From Suttonella sp. R2A3 (GTDB taxonomy: Bacteria; Pseudomonadota; Gammaproteobacteria; Cardiobacteriales; Cardiobacteriaceae), in NCBI RefSeq assembly GCF_021513215.1, contig NZ_CP090975.1, forward strand, positions 1,819,001 to 1,883,000: 64,000 nucleotides of DNA, written 5' to 3'. Of this stretch, positions 29,030 to 36,516 are shown piece after piece (position 1 is the first letter of the stretch; the number at the start of each line of letters is the position of its first letter). The translations under genes were made by a program, and so were the position numbers. The notes beneath the pieces were generated by a model that worked only from the letters and a program-made list of their open reading frames with translations, did no database searches and had not been told where the DNA came from.

Positions 29030-29813
29030 GCGCGTCATCATCAATGTTGATGATTTAGGGCTCTCTCCAGCCGTGAACCGCGCGGTGATCGATTTGGCTG
29101 AAGGCGGGATTGTGCGTAGCACCAGTTTGATGAGCTTAGGTGCGTTGTCTGATGCTGAACGACAAGCGCTGCGTGCTGCACGGGTGGATATCGGTTTGCA
29201 CTTGGATTTTACCGGACTGTTAACGGAAAAGTGTTCGCTCAAGCAGTTGATACGTGATGCCTGGTTGCGTCGCCTGCCGGTTGCGTTTCTCGAACAATCA
29301 ATCAATGAACAGCTCGATGGTTTTGAGCGTTTGGTTGATGATGCGCCGCGATTCATCGATGGACACCAGCACGTTCATCAATTCCCTGGGATTCGAGAAG
29401 CGTTGTTTGCGGTACTTGCCCACCGTTATCCAAAAAATAACATTGCCTTGCGTCATACCAAGCCGATCACTGGTGCAGGGGTTAAAGCGCACATCATCCA
29501 CGGTCTCGGTGGTCCAGCCATTCAGCGTTATAGCCAAACACACGGCATTGAGCATAACAGTGTATTTGCAGGGGTTTATGATTTTCAGGGTGACGAATTG
29601 CGTTTGGAAGCGCTTTGGCGGCATTGGCTGGGCAAGATGCCTGCCTGTGGTGGGCTGATTATGTGTCATCCGGCGGTGGCTGATAACTCTTGGCATGATG
29701 AAATTCGCGTAGCCCGTGAGCGAGAATATGCGTGGTTGACTAGTGACAGGTTTCGCCATTTGTTACGTGAACAATCTATTGAACCTTGCGGATGGGATGA
29801 ATTATCCTATTGA
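29019..29813 (+). CDS. YdjC/ChbG-family carbohydrate deacetylase (NaxD/LgmC-like)
   Basis: 264-residue enzyme of the YdjC family, metal-dependent N-deacetylases of sugars. Metal/catalytic residues visible: Asp11-Asp12 in INVDDLGLS, His61 in GLHLDFTG, and the His cluster in IDGHQHVHQFP (116-120). The open frame extends upstream to 28884 inside gtrA; the ATG at 29019 gives the family N-terminus. In Francisella NaxD of this family deacetylates undecaprenyl-linked GalNAc before transfer to lipid A. The context makes the same role likely here; diacetylchitobiose hydrolysis (ChbG) is the alternative but no chitobiose genes are near. Confidence 0.85.
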   Translation: MTIKRVIINVDDLGLSPAVNRAVIDLAEGGIVRSTSLMSLGALSDAERQALRAARVDIGLHLDFTGLLTEKCSLKQLIRDAWLRRLPVAFLEQSINEQLDGFERLVDDAPRFIDGHQHVHQFPGIREALFAVLAHRYPKNNIALRHTKPITGAGVKAHIIHGLGGPAIQRYSQTHGIEHNSVFAGVYDFQGDELRLEALWRHWLGKMPACGGLIMCHPAVADNSWHDEIRVAREREYAWLTSDRFRHLLREQSIEPCGWDELSY

Positions 29814-29862
29814 TTTATTGTTATTAGCGTTATGATAAAGCCTGTTGATACAGGGAGTCGCT

Positions 29863-30801
29863 ATGAGCCGATGGCTGCTGATATTCACGACGCTATGTGT
29901 GCTGCTTGGCTGTGAGCAGCAAAAAGATGATGGGCGCTTTAATGGCTACATCGAAGGCGATTACCGCATCATTATATCTCCACAATCAGGGCGTTTAGAA
30001 CGCCTGTTAGCCGTAGAAGGTGAGACGCTCAGCGATGGAGTAATCGTCGCACAACTCGATGACACCAATCAGCAATTAGCGCTAGAGATGGCGCGAGCGC
30101 AGTATGAAACCAGCCGGGCACAATGGCGTAATTTACAAAGTGGTCGGCGTCCACCGGAATTGGCAACGATTCGTGCACAACGTCGCGCCATCGAAGCTGA
30201 ATTAGCACAGGCAAAAACTGATGCTGAGCGCTATCGGCGTTTGGCGGATGCACAGGCTGTCTCACGCGCGCAGGCAGAGACGGCAGAAAGTCGTGTGCAA
30301 GCGCTAAGCGCACAAATCGCCGCGTTAGACGCCCAGCTGGATAGCGCCGAGCTTCCGGCACGTAGCGAACAAATCGATGCGGCAAACGCACAGATGCAAG
30401 CGACTGCTGTGGCTGTGAAACAAGCCGAAGAAGCGTTAGCAGATCGACAGATTATCAGCCAGTTTTCGGGTCGGGTTGAAGCGGTGTATCGGCATCCCGG
30501 CGAGTATGTCCGTGACGGAGAGGCTTTGCTAAAAGTATTGCCTGAGGACGCACGTAAAGTGGTGTTTTATCTGCCGCAGAAAAGCCTTCCTGATATCAGG
30601 GTGGGTCAAGAAATTAACGTTACTAGTGATGGCGCGCCGCCACAGCGAGCACGTATCAGTTTAATTAGCGATCAGGCAACGTTTACCCCACCGGTGATTT
30701 ATAGCAACACCACGCGCAATAAATTGGTTTTTCGTGTGGCGGCTCGCCTTAATGATGCAACACTCCCACCGGGGTTGCCGGTGAGTGTTTCTTATGAGTG
30801 A
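29863..30801 (+). CDS. HlyD/MFP-family periplasmic adaptor lipoprotein
   Basis: 312-residue membrane fusion protein. N-terminal lipoprotein signal with VLLGC, a biotinyl-lipoyl-like half (GYIEGDYRIIISPQSGRLERLLAVEGETL), a long coiled-coil hairpin rich in Ala, Gln and Arg (about 70-200), then the second lipoyl half and barrel. It resembles YhiI/YbhG, adaptors that join ABC exporters to TolC. ATG 29863 has GGGAG upstream; the frame's earlier start at 29845 is less likely. It overlaps the ATPase gene by 8 bases. Confidence 0.88.
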   Translation: MSRWLLIFTTLCVLLGCEQQKDDGRFNGYIEGDYRIIISPQSGRLERLLAVEGETLSDGVIVAQLDDTNQQLALEMARAQYETSRAQWRNLQSGRRPPELATIRAQRRAIEAELAQAKTDAERYRRLADAQAVSRAQAETAESRVQALSAQIAALDAQLDSAELPARSEQIDAANAQMQATAVAVKQAEEALADRQIISQFSGRVEAVYRHPGEYVRDGEALLKVLPEDARKVVFYLPQKSLPDIRVGQEINVTSDGAPPQRARISLISDQATFTPPVIYSNTTRNKLVFRVAARLNDATLPPGLPVSVSYE

Positions 30802-31720
30802 GATGGCATTAGCGATTGATGTCCGCGGACTGAGCAAACACTTTGCGGGTAAAACGGCGGTTGATGATGTGAGTATTGCACAACCGAAGGGGAGTGTATG
30901 GGGCTTTCTGGGGCCAAATGGATCGGGAAAAACCACTTGTATCCGGATGATTTGCGGACTGCTCGAAGCCGATCGTGGCGAAGGGCAGTGCTTGGGTTTT
31001 GATATTCGTCACGAGTCACGAGCGATCAAGAACCATACCGGTTATATGACCCAGCATTTCAGTTTCTGGACGGATTTGAGCGTGCGCGAGAATCTTGAGT
31101 TTGTTGCGCGATTATACGGCCTTGCACGGCCGCGTCAGGCTGTGGATCAGGCGATTGAGGATTTAGGGTTAACGCAACGTCAGTATGAATTGACTGCAGG
31201 GTTATCTGGTGGTTGGAAACAGCGTTTGGCGTTGGCCGCTGTGACCTTACACCAGCCAAAACTTTTGCTGCTTGATGAACCAACTGCTGGTGTTGACCCA
31301 CAAGCGCGGCGCGAATTTTGGCAAGAAATTCACGCCTTTTCACAACGTGGGATGACAGTATTGGTATCCACGCATTACATGGATGAGGCGGAGCGCTGTG
31401 ATCATATCGTGTATCTGGCGCATGGACGTTTACTTACCCAAGGTAGCGTGGCAGAGATTATTCATCATTCAGGTTTGGCAGGCCGCAGTACGCAAGTCGG
31501 TGGTGGGCAACGTGGTGCTGTAGCGGCTTTACAACGTCTTGATGAAGTCGATAGTGCGTTATTTTATGGTGGGCGATTGCATGTGGTAGGACAGGATGCC
31601 GCTCGATTAGATGCGGCGCTCGCTGCTTTTTCAGAGGATTTTACTTGGCAGGTGGAAGCGCCAACACTCGATGATGCCTTTATTGCGCTAGAGATGCAAA
31701 GCGGTGGAGATCAGCGATGA
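30794..31720 (+). CDS. ABC exporter ATPase
   Basis: 308-residue single-domain ATPase: Walker A GPNGSGKTTCIRMI, Q-loop GYMTQHFSFW, signature LSGGWKQRLALAAV, Walker B LLLLDEPTAGVDP, switch His STHYMDEAE. A C-terminal part of about 80 residues is typical of drug/export ATPases of the CcmA/DrrA group. With the adaptor before it and the permease after it (4-base overlap) it forms an efflux complex that would need TolC. Related E. coli systems (YbhFSR, RbbA/YhhJ) have either two permeases or a fused ATPase. Confidence 0.9.
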   Translation: MSEMALAIDVRGLSKHFAGKTAVDDVSIAQPKGSVWGFLGPNGSGKTTCIRMICGLLEADRGEGQCLGFDIRHESRAIKNHTGYMTQHFSFWTDLSVRENLEFVARLYGLARPRQAVDQAIEDLGLTQRQYELTAGLSGGWKQRLALAAVTLHQPKLLLLDEPTAGVDPQARREFWQEIHAFSQRGMTVLVSTHYMDEAERCDHIVYLAHGRLLTQGSVAEIIHHSGLAGRSTQVGGGQRGAVAALQRLDEVDSALFYGGRLHVVGQDAARLDAALAAFSEDFTWQVEAPTLDDAFIALEMQSGGDQR

Positions 31721-32856
31721 TTACTGCGTGGTGGAGTATTTTGTTACGAATTGGCGCGATTATGCGCAAAGAGGTGTTGCAGATGCGTCGTGATCGGATG
31801 ACCTTTGCGATGTTGCTCGGTATTCCAGTGATGCAATTGATTCTATTTGGTTATGCGATCAATCTCCAACCGAAACATTTACCCACGGCAGTGCATTTTG
31901 AAGAGCGCAGCGACATAACGCGAAGCATGGTCGCTGCGATGGAACAATCAGGCTATTTTGCGGTGGTTGCTGAGGAATTAGATGCGACAAAAACCACCGC
32001 ATTACTACAATCGGGAGAAGTGAATTTTGTGTTGTCGATTCCCACGGGGTTTAGTCGTGCCTTAGTACGTGGTGAGCGTCCGCAGTTATTATTGGAAGCC
32101 GATGCTAGTGATCCTTCAGCATCCAGTACGGCGAGTGCGCATTTCCCATATATTATCGAGCAGGCACTAGCTGCGTACAATAGAGACCCGCGCGGCATTA
32201 CTGTTAATGTTGCTCCGGTGGATGTAGTGGTGCATAGTGCGTTTAATCCGCGGGGGGTTACTAGCCATCATATTGTGCCAGGGTTACTTGGCGTGATTTT
32301 AACCATGACCGGAGTGATGATTACCGCGATTACGATGACACGCGAACATGAGCGGGGCACTATGGAGAATTTATTGGCTATGCCGGCACGCCCACTTGAA
32401 GTCATGCTTGGAAAAATCCTCCCGTATCTTGGGGTAGGGGCGTTGCAAACGCTGTTAATTCTAGGCGTAGGATTAGGGTTATTTGGGGTGCCGTTTGTAG
32501 GCCAAGTATGGATCTTATTGAGTGGTTTGTTGCTGTTTCTTTTAGCGAATTTAACCCTGGGTTTTGCCTTTAGCACGATTGCTACCTCACAGTTACAGGC
32601 GCTGCAGATGACGTTCTTTTTCTTTTTGCCATCGATTCTGCTTTCGGGCTTTATGTTTCCGTTTCGTGGGATGCCGGTTTGGGCGCAGTATATCGGTGAA
32701 GCATTACCACTAACCCATTTCTTACGCATTGTGCGCGGGGTGATGTTGAAAAATGCCGATTTTTCTATGCTCAGTATGGCGTTTCTTGCTATCGCTATTT
32801 TTTGGTTGGTTGCTGGGCTTATCGCGATGTGGCGCTACAAAGTTACATTAGGGTAG
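31717..32856 (+). CDS. ABC-2 type exporter permease
   Basis: 379 residues: one N-terminal helix, a large extracytoplasmic domain (about 45-175), then five to six helices, the ABC2_membrane_3 layout of YhhJ/YbhR. The segment TMTREHERGTMENLLAMPARPLEVMLGKILPY is the family's conserved coupling region. Only one permease gene is present, so it probably acts as a homodimer. Last of the three-gene exporter operon. Confidence 0.9.
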   Translation: MITAWWSILLRIGAIMRKEVLQMRRDRMTFAMLLGIPVMQLILFGYAINLQPKHLPTAVHFEERSDITRSMVAAMEQSGYFAVVAEELDATKTTALLQSGEVNFVLSIPTGFSRALVRGERPQLLLEADASDPSASSTASAHFPYIIEQALAAYNRDPRGITVNVAPVDVVVHSAFNPRGVTSHHIVPGLLGVILTMTGVMITAITMTREHERGTMENLLAMPARPLEVMLGKILPYLGVGALQTLLILGVGLGLFGVPFVGQVWILLSGLLLFLLANLTLGFAFSTIATSQLQALQMTFFFFLPSILLSGFMFPFRGMPVWAQYIGEALPLTHFLRIVRGVMLKNADFSMLSMAFLAIAIFWLVAGLIAMWRYKVTLG

Positions 32857-32930
32857 TGTCACTTTTTCGTCTTGTTTTTCTTGAGTTAGCCTCCATATCT
32901 TTTACTACATACCATTGATGGGAGTCATTT

Positions 32931-33428
32931 GTGCCATTTTTATATTTATTTTTATTTTGGGGAATTGCCGAGCTTGTGGTGATGATTATGGTGGCGAGTG
33001 CGATTGGTGCGATGGCAACCTTTGCTTTATTGCTGCTCGGAATGATCGCTGGATCATATCTATTAAAACGTACCCGCTTGCAGTTCATGCAGCGTATGCA
33101 AGAAGGACAAAAATCAATGAATGCCCCGGAAATGCGCGATGGTTTGTTCCAAATGATGGGCGCTACCTTACTCTTTATTCCTGGGTTTATTAGCGATGCG
33201 TTGGCGGTGGTGTGTTTACTGCCGACTTTACGTAAGATTTTTGGTGGTGTGATGATGAAAATCTTTCGTCCTGAAGTGTTGGCTGGCCGTTTTAATTGGC
33301 AACAAGGCAGTGGTGGACACGTTTATGAGGGCGAAGTGCGCCGCGAGGCTCAATCTCAAGCGCAATATGGCGATCGGGTGATTGAGGGGACAGTCACCAC
33401 AGATCATACAAAACGCAAAGATTCTTAA
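32931..33428 (+). CDS. fxsA: FxsA family inner membrane protein
   Basis: 165 residues with four hydrophobic stretches and the FxsA core (AELVVMIMVASAIGAMATFALLLLGMIAGSYLLKR; LLFIPGFISDALAVVCLLP). FxsA of E. coli reduces F exclusion of phage T7 when overproduced; its normal job is unknown. Start is a GTG at 32931 after GGGAG. It is 74 bases after the exporter operon and ends at a terminator, so it may be its own unit. Confidence 0.88.
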   Translation: MPFLYLFLFWGIAELVVMIMVASAIGAMATFALLLLGMIAGSYLLKRTRLQFMQRMQEGQKSMNAPEMRDGLFQMMGATLLFIPGFISDALAVVCLLPTLRKIFGGVMMKIFRPEVLAGRFNWQQGSGGHVYEGEVRREAQSQAQYGDRVIEGTVTTDHTKRKDS

Positions 33429-33455
33429 ACACCCAAGCAAACACTGTTAACCTTG

Positions 33456-33482
33456 AAAGCACCATCGTTGGTGCTTTTTTAT
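33456..33482 (+). terminator. Terminator after fxsA
   Basis: AAAGCACCA-TCGT-TGGTGCTTT followed by T. The same AAAGCACC/GGTGCTTT core occurs in the two tRNA-Asp terminators to the right. Confidence 0.85.
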
Positions 33483-33578
33483 GTATGGGGTACAACAGCT
33501 ATACGTTATGACGCTAAGAGGGCGTATCTGTTGATGCGTTGTAACGACAAGACTTCGTAGTCTGGTGACATCAGAAAA

Positions 33579-33665
33579 TGGCGGAACGGACGGGACTCGA
33601 ACCCGTGACCCCTGTGTGACAGGAAGCCATATTAAGTCAAGTCTAACCAACGGAACTGCTACTCT
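33579..33665 (-). pseudogene. Degenerate tRNA-Asp with a 10-nt insertion (copy 1)
   Basis: The 3' half (T arm and CCGTTCCGCCA) equals the intact tRNA-Asp genes, but the 5' acceptor strand AGAGTAG has lost two pairs and the region between the D arm and anticodon carries about 10 extra bases (CTTGACTTAATATGGC), giving 87 nt and no normal anticodon stem. It looks non-functional. Confidence 0.75.
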
Positions 33666-33726
33666 GTAGCGATATAGACTGTAATAACGCAGTAAAAATA
33701 GTTCAAGAAAGCTTTTGCATAAGAAA

Positions 33727-33813
33727 TGGCGGAACGGACGGGACTCGAACCCGCAACCCTTGTGTGACAGGCAGCCATATTAAGCCAAGTCTAACCAACT
33801 GAACTACTGCTCC
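33727..33813 (-). pseudogene. tRNA-Asp-like gene with a 10-nt insertion (copy 2)
   Basis: 87 nt. The acceptor strand GGAGCAG is nearly intact and the T arm is perfect, but the same insertion as copy 1 (CTTGGCTTAATATGGC) breaks the anticodon stem; TGTCAC is still present. The shared insertion means copies 1 and 2 descend from one altered gene that was duplicated. Confidence 0.7.
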
Positions 33814-33842
33814 GCAGCGATAGTGACTGTCATATCACAGAA

Positions 33843-33864
33843 AAAGCACCATAAAAGGTGCTTT
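33843..33864 (-). terminator. Terminator after tRNA-Asp (left intact copy)
   Basis: AAAGCACC and GGTGCTTT around 6 bases; followed on the minus strand by TTCTG. Lies directly after the tRNA on its reading strand. Confidence 0.7.
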
Positions 33865-33872
33865 GATATAAG

Positions 33873-33949
33873 TGGCGGAACGGACGGGACTCGAACCCGC
33901 GACCCCCTGCGTGACAGGCAGGTATTCTAACCAACTGAACTACCGCTCC
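33873..33949 (-). tRNA. tRNA-Asp (GTC), left intact copy
   Basis: 77 nt with encoded CCA, full cloverleaf, anticodon loop CTGTCAC (GTC). Identical to the next copy and nearly identical to E. coli tRNA-Asp. Confidence 0.96.
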
Positions 33950-33977
33950 CCGGTATTATTCATCACAGACAAAAAAT

Positions 33978-34004
33978 AAAAAGCACCTCGGTGAAGTGCT
34001 TTTT
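33978..34004 (-). terminator. Terminator after tRNA-Asp (right intact copy)
   Basis: AAAAAGCAC / GTGCTTTTT with a 9-base loop, followed by T-rich sequence on the minus strand. Confidence 0.75.
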
Positions 34005-34013
34005 ATACAAAAA

Positions 34014-34090
34014 TGGCGGAACGGACGGGACTCGAACCCGCGACCCCCTGCGTGACAGGCAGGTATTCTAACCAACTGAACTACCGCTCC
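34014..34090 (-). tRNA. tRNA-Asp (GTC), right intact copy
   Basis: 77 nt with CCA, anticodon GTC. It directly follows tRNA-Val (4 bases between), so the two share a transcript. Confidence 0.97.
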
Positions 34091-34094
34091 GCGG

Positions 34095-34170
34095 TGGTGG
34101 GTGCTAAAGGACTCGAACCTTTGACCCTCGCCTTGTAAGGGCGATGCTCTACCAACTGAGCTAAGCACCC
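34095..34170 (-). tRNA. tRNA-Val (TAC)
   Basis: 76 nt with CCA; anticodon stem TCGCC/GGCGA and loop CTTACAA (TAC). First gene of the tRNA unit on the minus strand. Confidence 0.97.
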
Positions 34171-34189
34171 GCGTCATGTGAGGAGCAGC

Positions 34190-34217
34190 ATTATAGGCGG
34201 TTTTCCCCTTGTAGCAA
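34190..34217 (-). promoter_or_regulatory. Promoter of the tRNA-Val/tRNA-Asp unit
   Basis: On the minus strand TTGCTA (34212-34217) and TATAAT (34190-34195), 16 bases apart, about 20 bases before tRNA-Val. Confidence 0.75.
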
Positions 34218-34262
34218 ACTTTTTTTAAAAAAAGACGCTTTTTTTGCTAACAAGATGAATTG

Positions 34263-35738
34263 CTAGGTTTTCTTTTTGCCATTCTTGGAGGCTAAAACGC
34301 TGCTTTTTTTGTGGCGTCGTGTGTATCGTTCGATGGTTGGCAGCCACAGTTCGATGCGAAGCCCTGGTTGGTTATCGAGTAAGTTGATCGTGCCCCCATG
34401 TAAGGCAATGACAGCACTGACCAATGACAAGCCCAAACCATTGCCGGGCGTACTACGGGCGCTATCCAAGCGGACAAAGCGTTTTAACACTTCCTCACGT
34501 TTACCATCAGGAATACCCATACCATTGTCGCTGACGCTGATGACGATCTGTTTGTCGTTTCGCGCAGCGTTGAGGGTAATGTGGCCACCTTCTGGGGTGT
34601 ATTTCACCGCGTTATCGAGCAGGTTGATGATCGCTTGTGCGAGTAATTGACGGTTACCCATCACGCTCAGACCATGCGCGATATCGCTGCTAAAGCTATG
34701 TTCGCCTTCTTCGCTCATCACTTCATAGAGCTCGGCTAAATCGGTACAAATCTGGCTGACATCCGTTTCAGCGAAGTCATCACGAGCACGCGATTCAACC
34801 TGGGCAATATTGAGCAGGGCGTTAAAGGTTTTTAGTAGATTTTCGGCATCATCCACGGATTGGCCAATGACATCGCGTAACTCATCACAGGAGACGTTTT
34901 TATCCATTAACGCCACTTCCATGCGGTTGCGTAGGCGATTGAGTGGGCTGCGCAGGTCATGGGCGATATTGTTGGTGACCTGTCGCTGGCTGGTAATCAG
35001 GTTTTCGATGCGGTCAAGCATATGGTTGAGATTGCCCGCGAGTTGGTTGAGTTCGTCTGAATCGTTGCTTGAGGTGCGGATGCGTTCGGAAAAGTCGCCA
35101 TCGACAATTAAGCGCGCCGTATGACTGATACGCGCGATGGAGTTGATGATATTACGCGCAATCAAAAATGAGCCAATGAAGGACACAATCAACAGTAAGC
35201 CGGTAACTAAATACACAATATTGAGCATACTGACCAATAAACGGCGCTGGCTGCGGGTGTCGTAACTCAAAATGAGCGCATAATCATCAACCACAGGGGT
35301 GATGATGATCCGCATAATATCGGCATTTTTACGCACAGATTCACGATGAAAATCGCAAAGATCGCTGAAATTACTGTTCAACATCACAAAGCGATTTTTG
35401 TCTTGTGGAATCAGATCGGCATCGAGTTTGTCTAAGCGCGCCACACAATATGACATTGCTGGTTCAGTGGCGACGCGCTCGGTAACGCCCACTGAAGGTT
35501 GACCAAATTCGACATTATGACGGTATTCGATCTCTCGTTTGAGGCGTGATGATTCGGTGTAGAGGCGCGCATCAACCTGTTCGGCGATTTCTTGTGCTGC
35601 CGTTTGATAAATCATCACCATCGAGATACCGGTTAGGATACTAAAGGCGATGGTAAAAAGTAACGAGTAGCGAAACGCAGTGGTTTTCGCTACTCGGGTT
35701 AAGTCGTTAAGAAACTTACTGATAACTGGTCGGATCAT
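34263..35738 (-). CDS. Sensor histidine kinase of an envelope two-component system
   Basis: 491-residue inner membrane kinase. Helix 1 (about 24-45), a periplasmic domain of about 120 residues, helix 2 (about 170-195), HAMP, a dimerisation domain with the phospho-His in NIAHDLRSPLNRLRNR, and a HATPase domain with N, G1 (SVSDNGMGIP) and G2 (GNGLGLSLV) boxes. It phosphorylates the response regulator encoded just upstream on the same strand; the ATG at 35738 overlaps that gene by 23 bases (a GTG at 35759 is an alternative). Signal unknown; the divergent protease gene suggests envelope damage. Confidence 0.9.
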   Translation of the reverse strand: MIRPVISKFLNDLTRVAKTTAFRYSLLFTIAFSILTGISMVMIYQTAAQEIAEQVDARLYTESSRLKREIEYRHNVEFGQPSVGVTERVATEPAMSYCVARLDKLDADLIPQDKNRFVMLNSNFSDLCDFHRESVRKNADIMRIIITPVVDDYALILSYDTRSQRRLLVSMLNIVYLVTGLLLIVSFIGSFLIARNIINSIARISHTARLIVDGDFSERIRTSSNDSDELNQLAGNLNHMLDRIENLITSQRQVTNNIAHDLRSPLNRLRNRMEVALMDKNVSCDELRDVIGQSVDDAENLLKTFNALLNIAQVESRARDDFAETDVSQICTDLAELYEVMSEEGEHSFSSDIAHGLSVMGNRQLLAQAIINLLDNAVKYTPEGGHITLNAARNDKQIVISVSDNGMGIPDGKREEVLKRFVRLDSARSTPGNGLGLSLVSAVIALHGGTINLLDNQPGLRIELWLPTIERYTRRHKKSSVLASKNGKKKT

Positions 35739-36405
35739 ACAAGCTATAGCCGGCACCACGTTCAGTATGAATCAAAGGCGTGTCGAAATCCTTATCGATT
35801 TTGCTACGCAAGCGTGAGATATGGACGTCGATCACATTGGTTTGTGGATCAAAATGGTATTCCCACACTTTTTCCAAGAGCATGGTGCGGGTGACGACTT
35901 GCCCTGCGTTGCTCATCAGGTATTCCAACAGGCGAAATTCGCGCGGTTGTAAGTTGATTTTTTTACCGTCGCGCGTCACTTTGCGCTTTAAACGGTCGAG
36001 GCGTAAATCGGCCACTTCAAGAACCATTTGATCTTGAATGTCGCTGCTACGACGACGGGTTAACGCCTGAACGCGTGCGAGCAGCTCAGAAAATGCATAA
36101 GGTTTAACCAGGTAATCATCACCACCAGCAGCAAGTCCTTCCACGCGGTCGTCCACTTCACCGAGTGCTGAGAGAATTAATACCGGCACGCTAAGGCCTT
36201 CTGCGCGTAGCTTAGAAATCACTTCCAAACCCTCGAGCTCGGGCAACATGCGGTCAACGATCAAAATATCGTATTGGCCGTTTTGTGCCATCTCTAAGCC
36301 TTCTGTGCCAGTGTGTGCGCTGTCGGCAACATAGCCACTTTCGCTCAAACCTTTGGCAATATAGGCGGCAACATCTTTATCGTCTTCGATGATTAGTACG
36401 TGCAT
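35716..36405 (-). CDS. OmpR/PhoB-family response regulator
   Basis: 229 residues: receiver domain with the acidic pocket IIEDDKD, phospho-Asp in ILIVDRMLPELEG and Lys in DDYLVKPYAF, then a winged-helix DNA-binding domain (REFRLLEYLMSNAGQVVTRTMLLEKVWEY...VDVHISRLRSKID). The ATG at 36405 follows AAGGAGCCCTT; the frame's longer start lacks a good site. It is divergent from the DegP-like gene with 111 bases between, so it could control that gene and its own. Confidence 0.92.
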   Translation of the reverse strand: MHVLIIEDDKDVAAYIAKGLSESGYVADSAHTGTEGLEMAQNGQYDILIVDRMLPELEGLEVISKLRAEGLSVPVLILSALGEVDDRVEGLAAGGDDYLVKPYAFSELLARVQALTRRRSSDIQDQMVLEVADLRLDRLKRKVTRDGKKINLQPREFRLLEYLMSNAGQVVTRTMLLEKVWEYHFDPQTNVIDVHISRLRSKIDKDFDTPLIHTERGAGYSLYDPTSYQ

Positions 36406-36516
36406 AAGGGCTCCTTTTAATCTGCTCACTGAATAAGGTTTAATCTTATCTTCAGCTAATCGCAGGTCATCATTTTGTAAAATCTCTAAGTCATCTTAAA
36501 ACAAACGGGCGAATAA

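Noticed and set aside
33579-34090. CRISPR-like array suggested by four regular repeats on the minus strand
   Set aside because: The repeats are tRNA-Asp genes and their altered copies, not short repeats with unique spacers; no cas genes are present.
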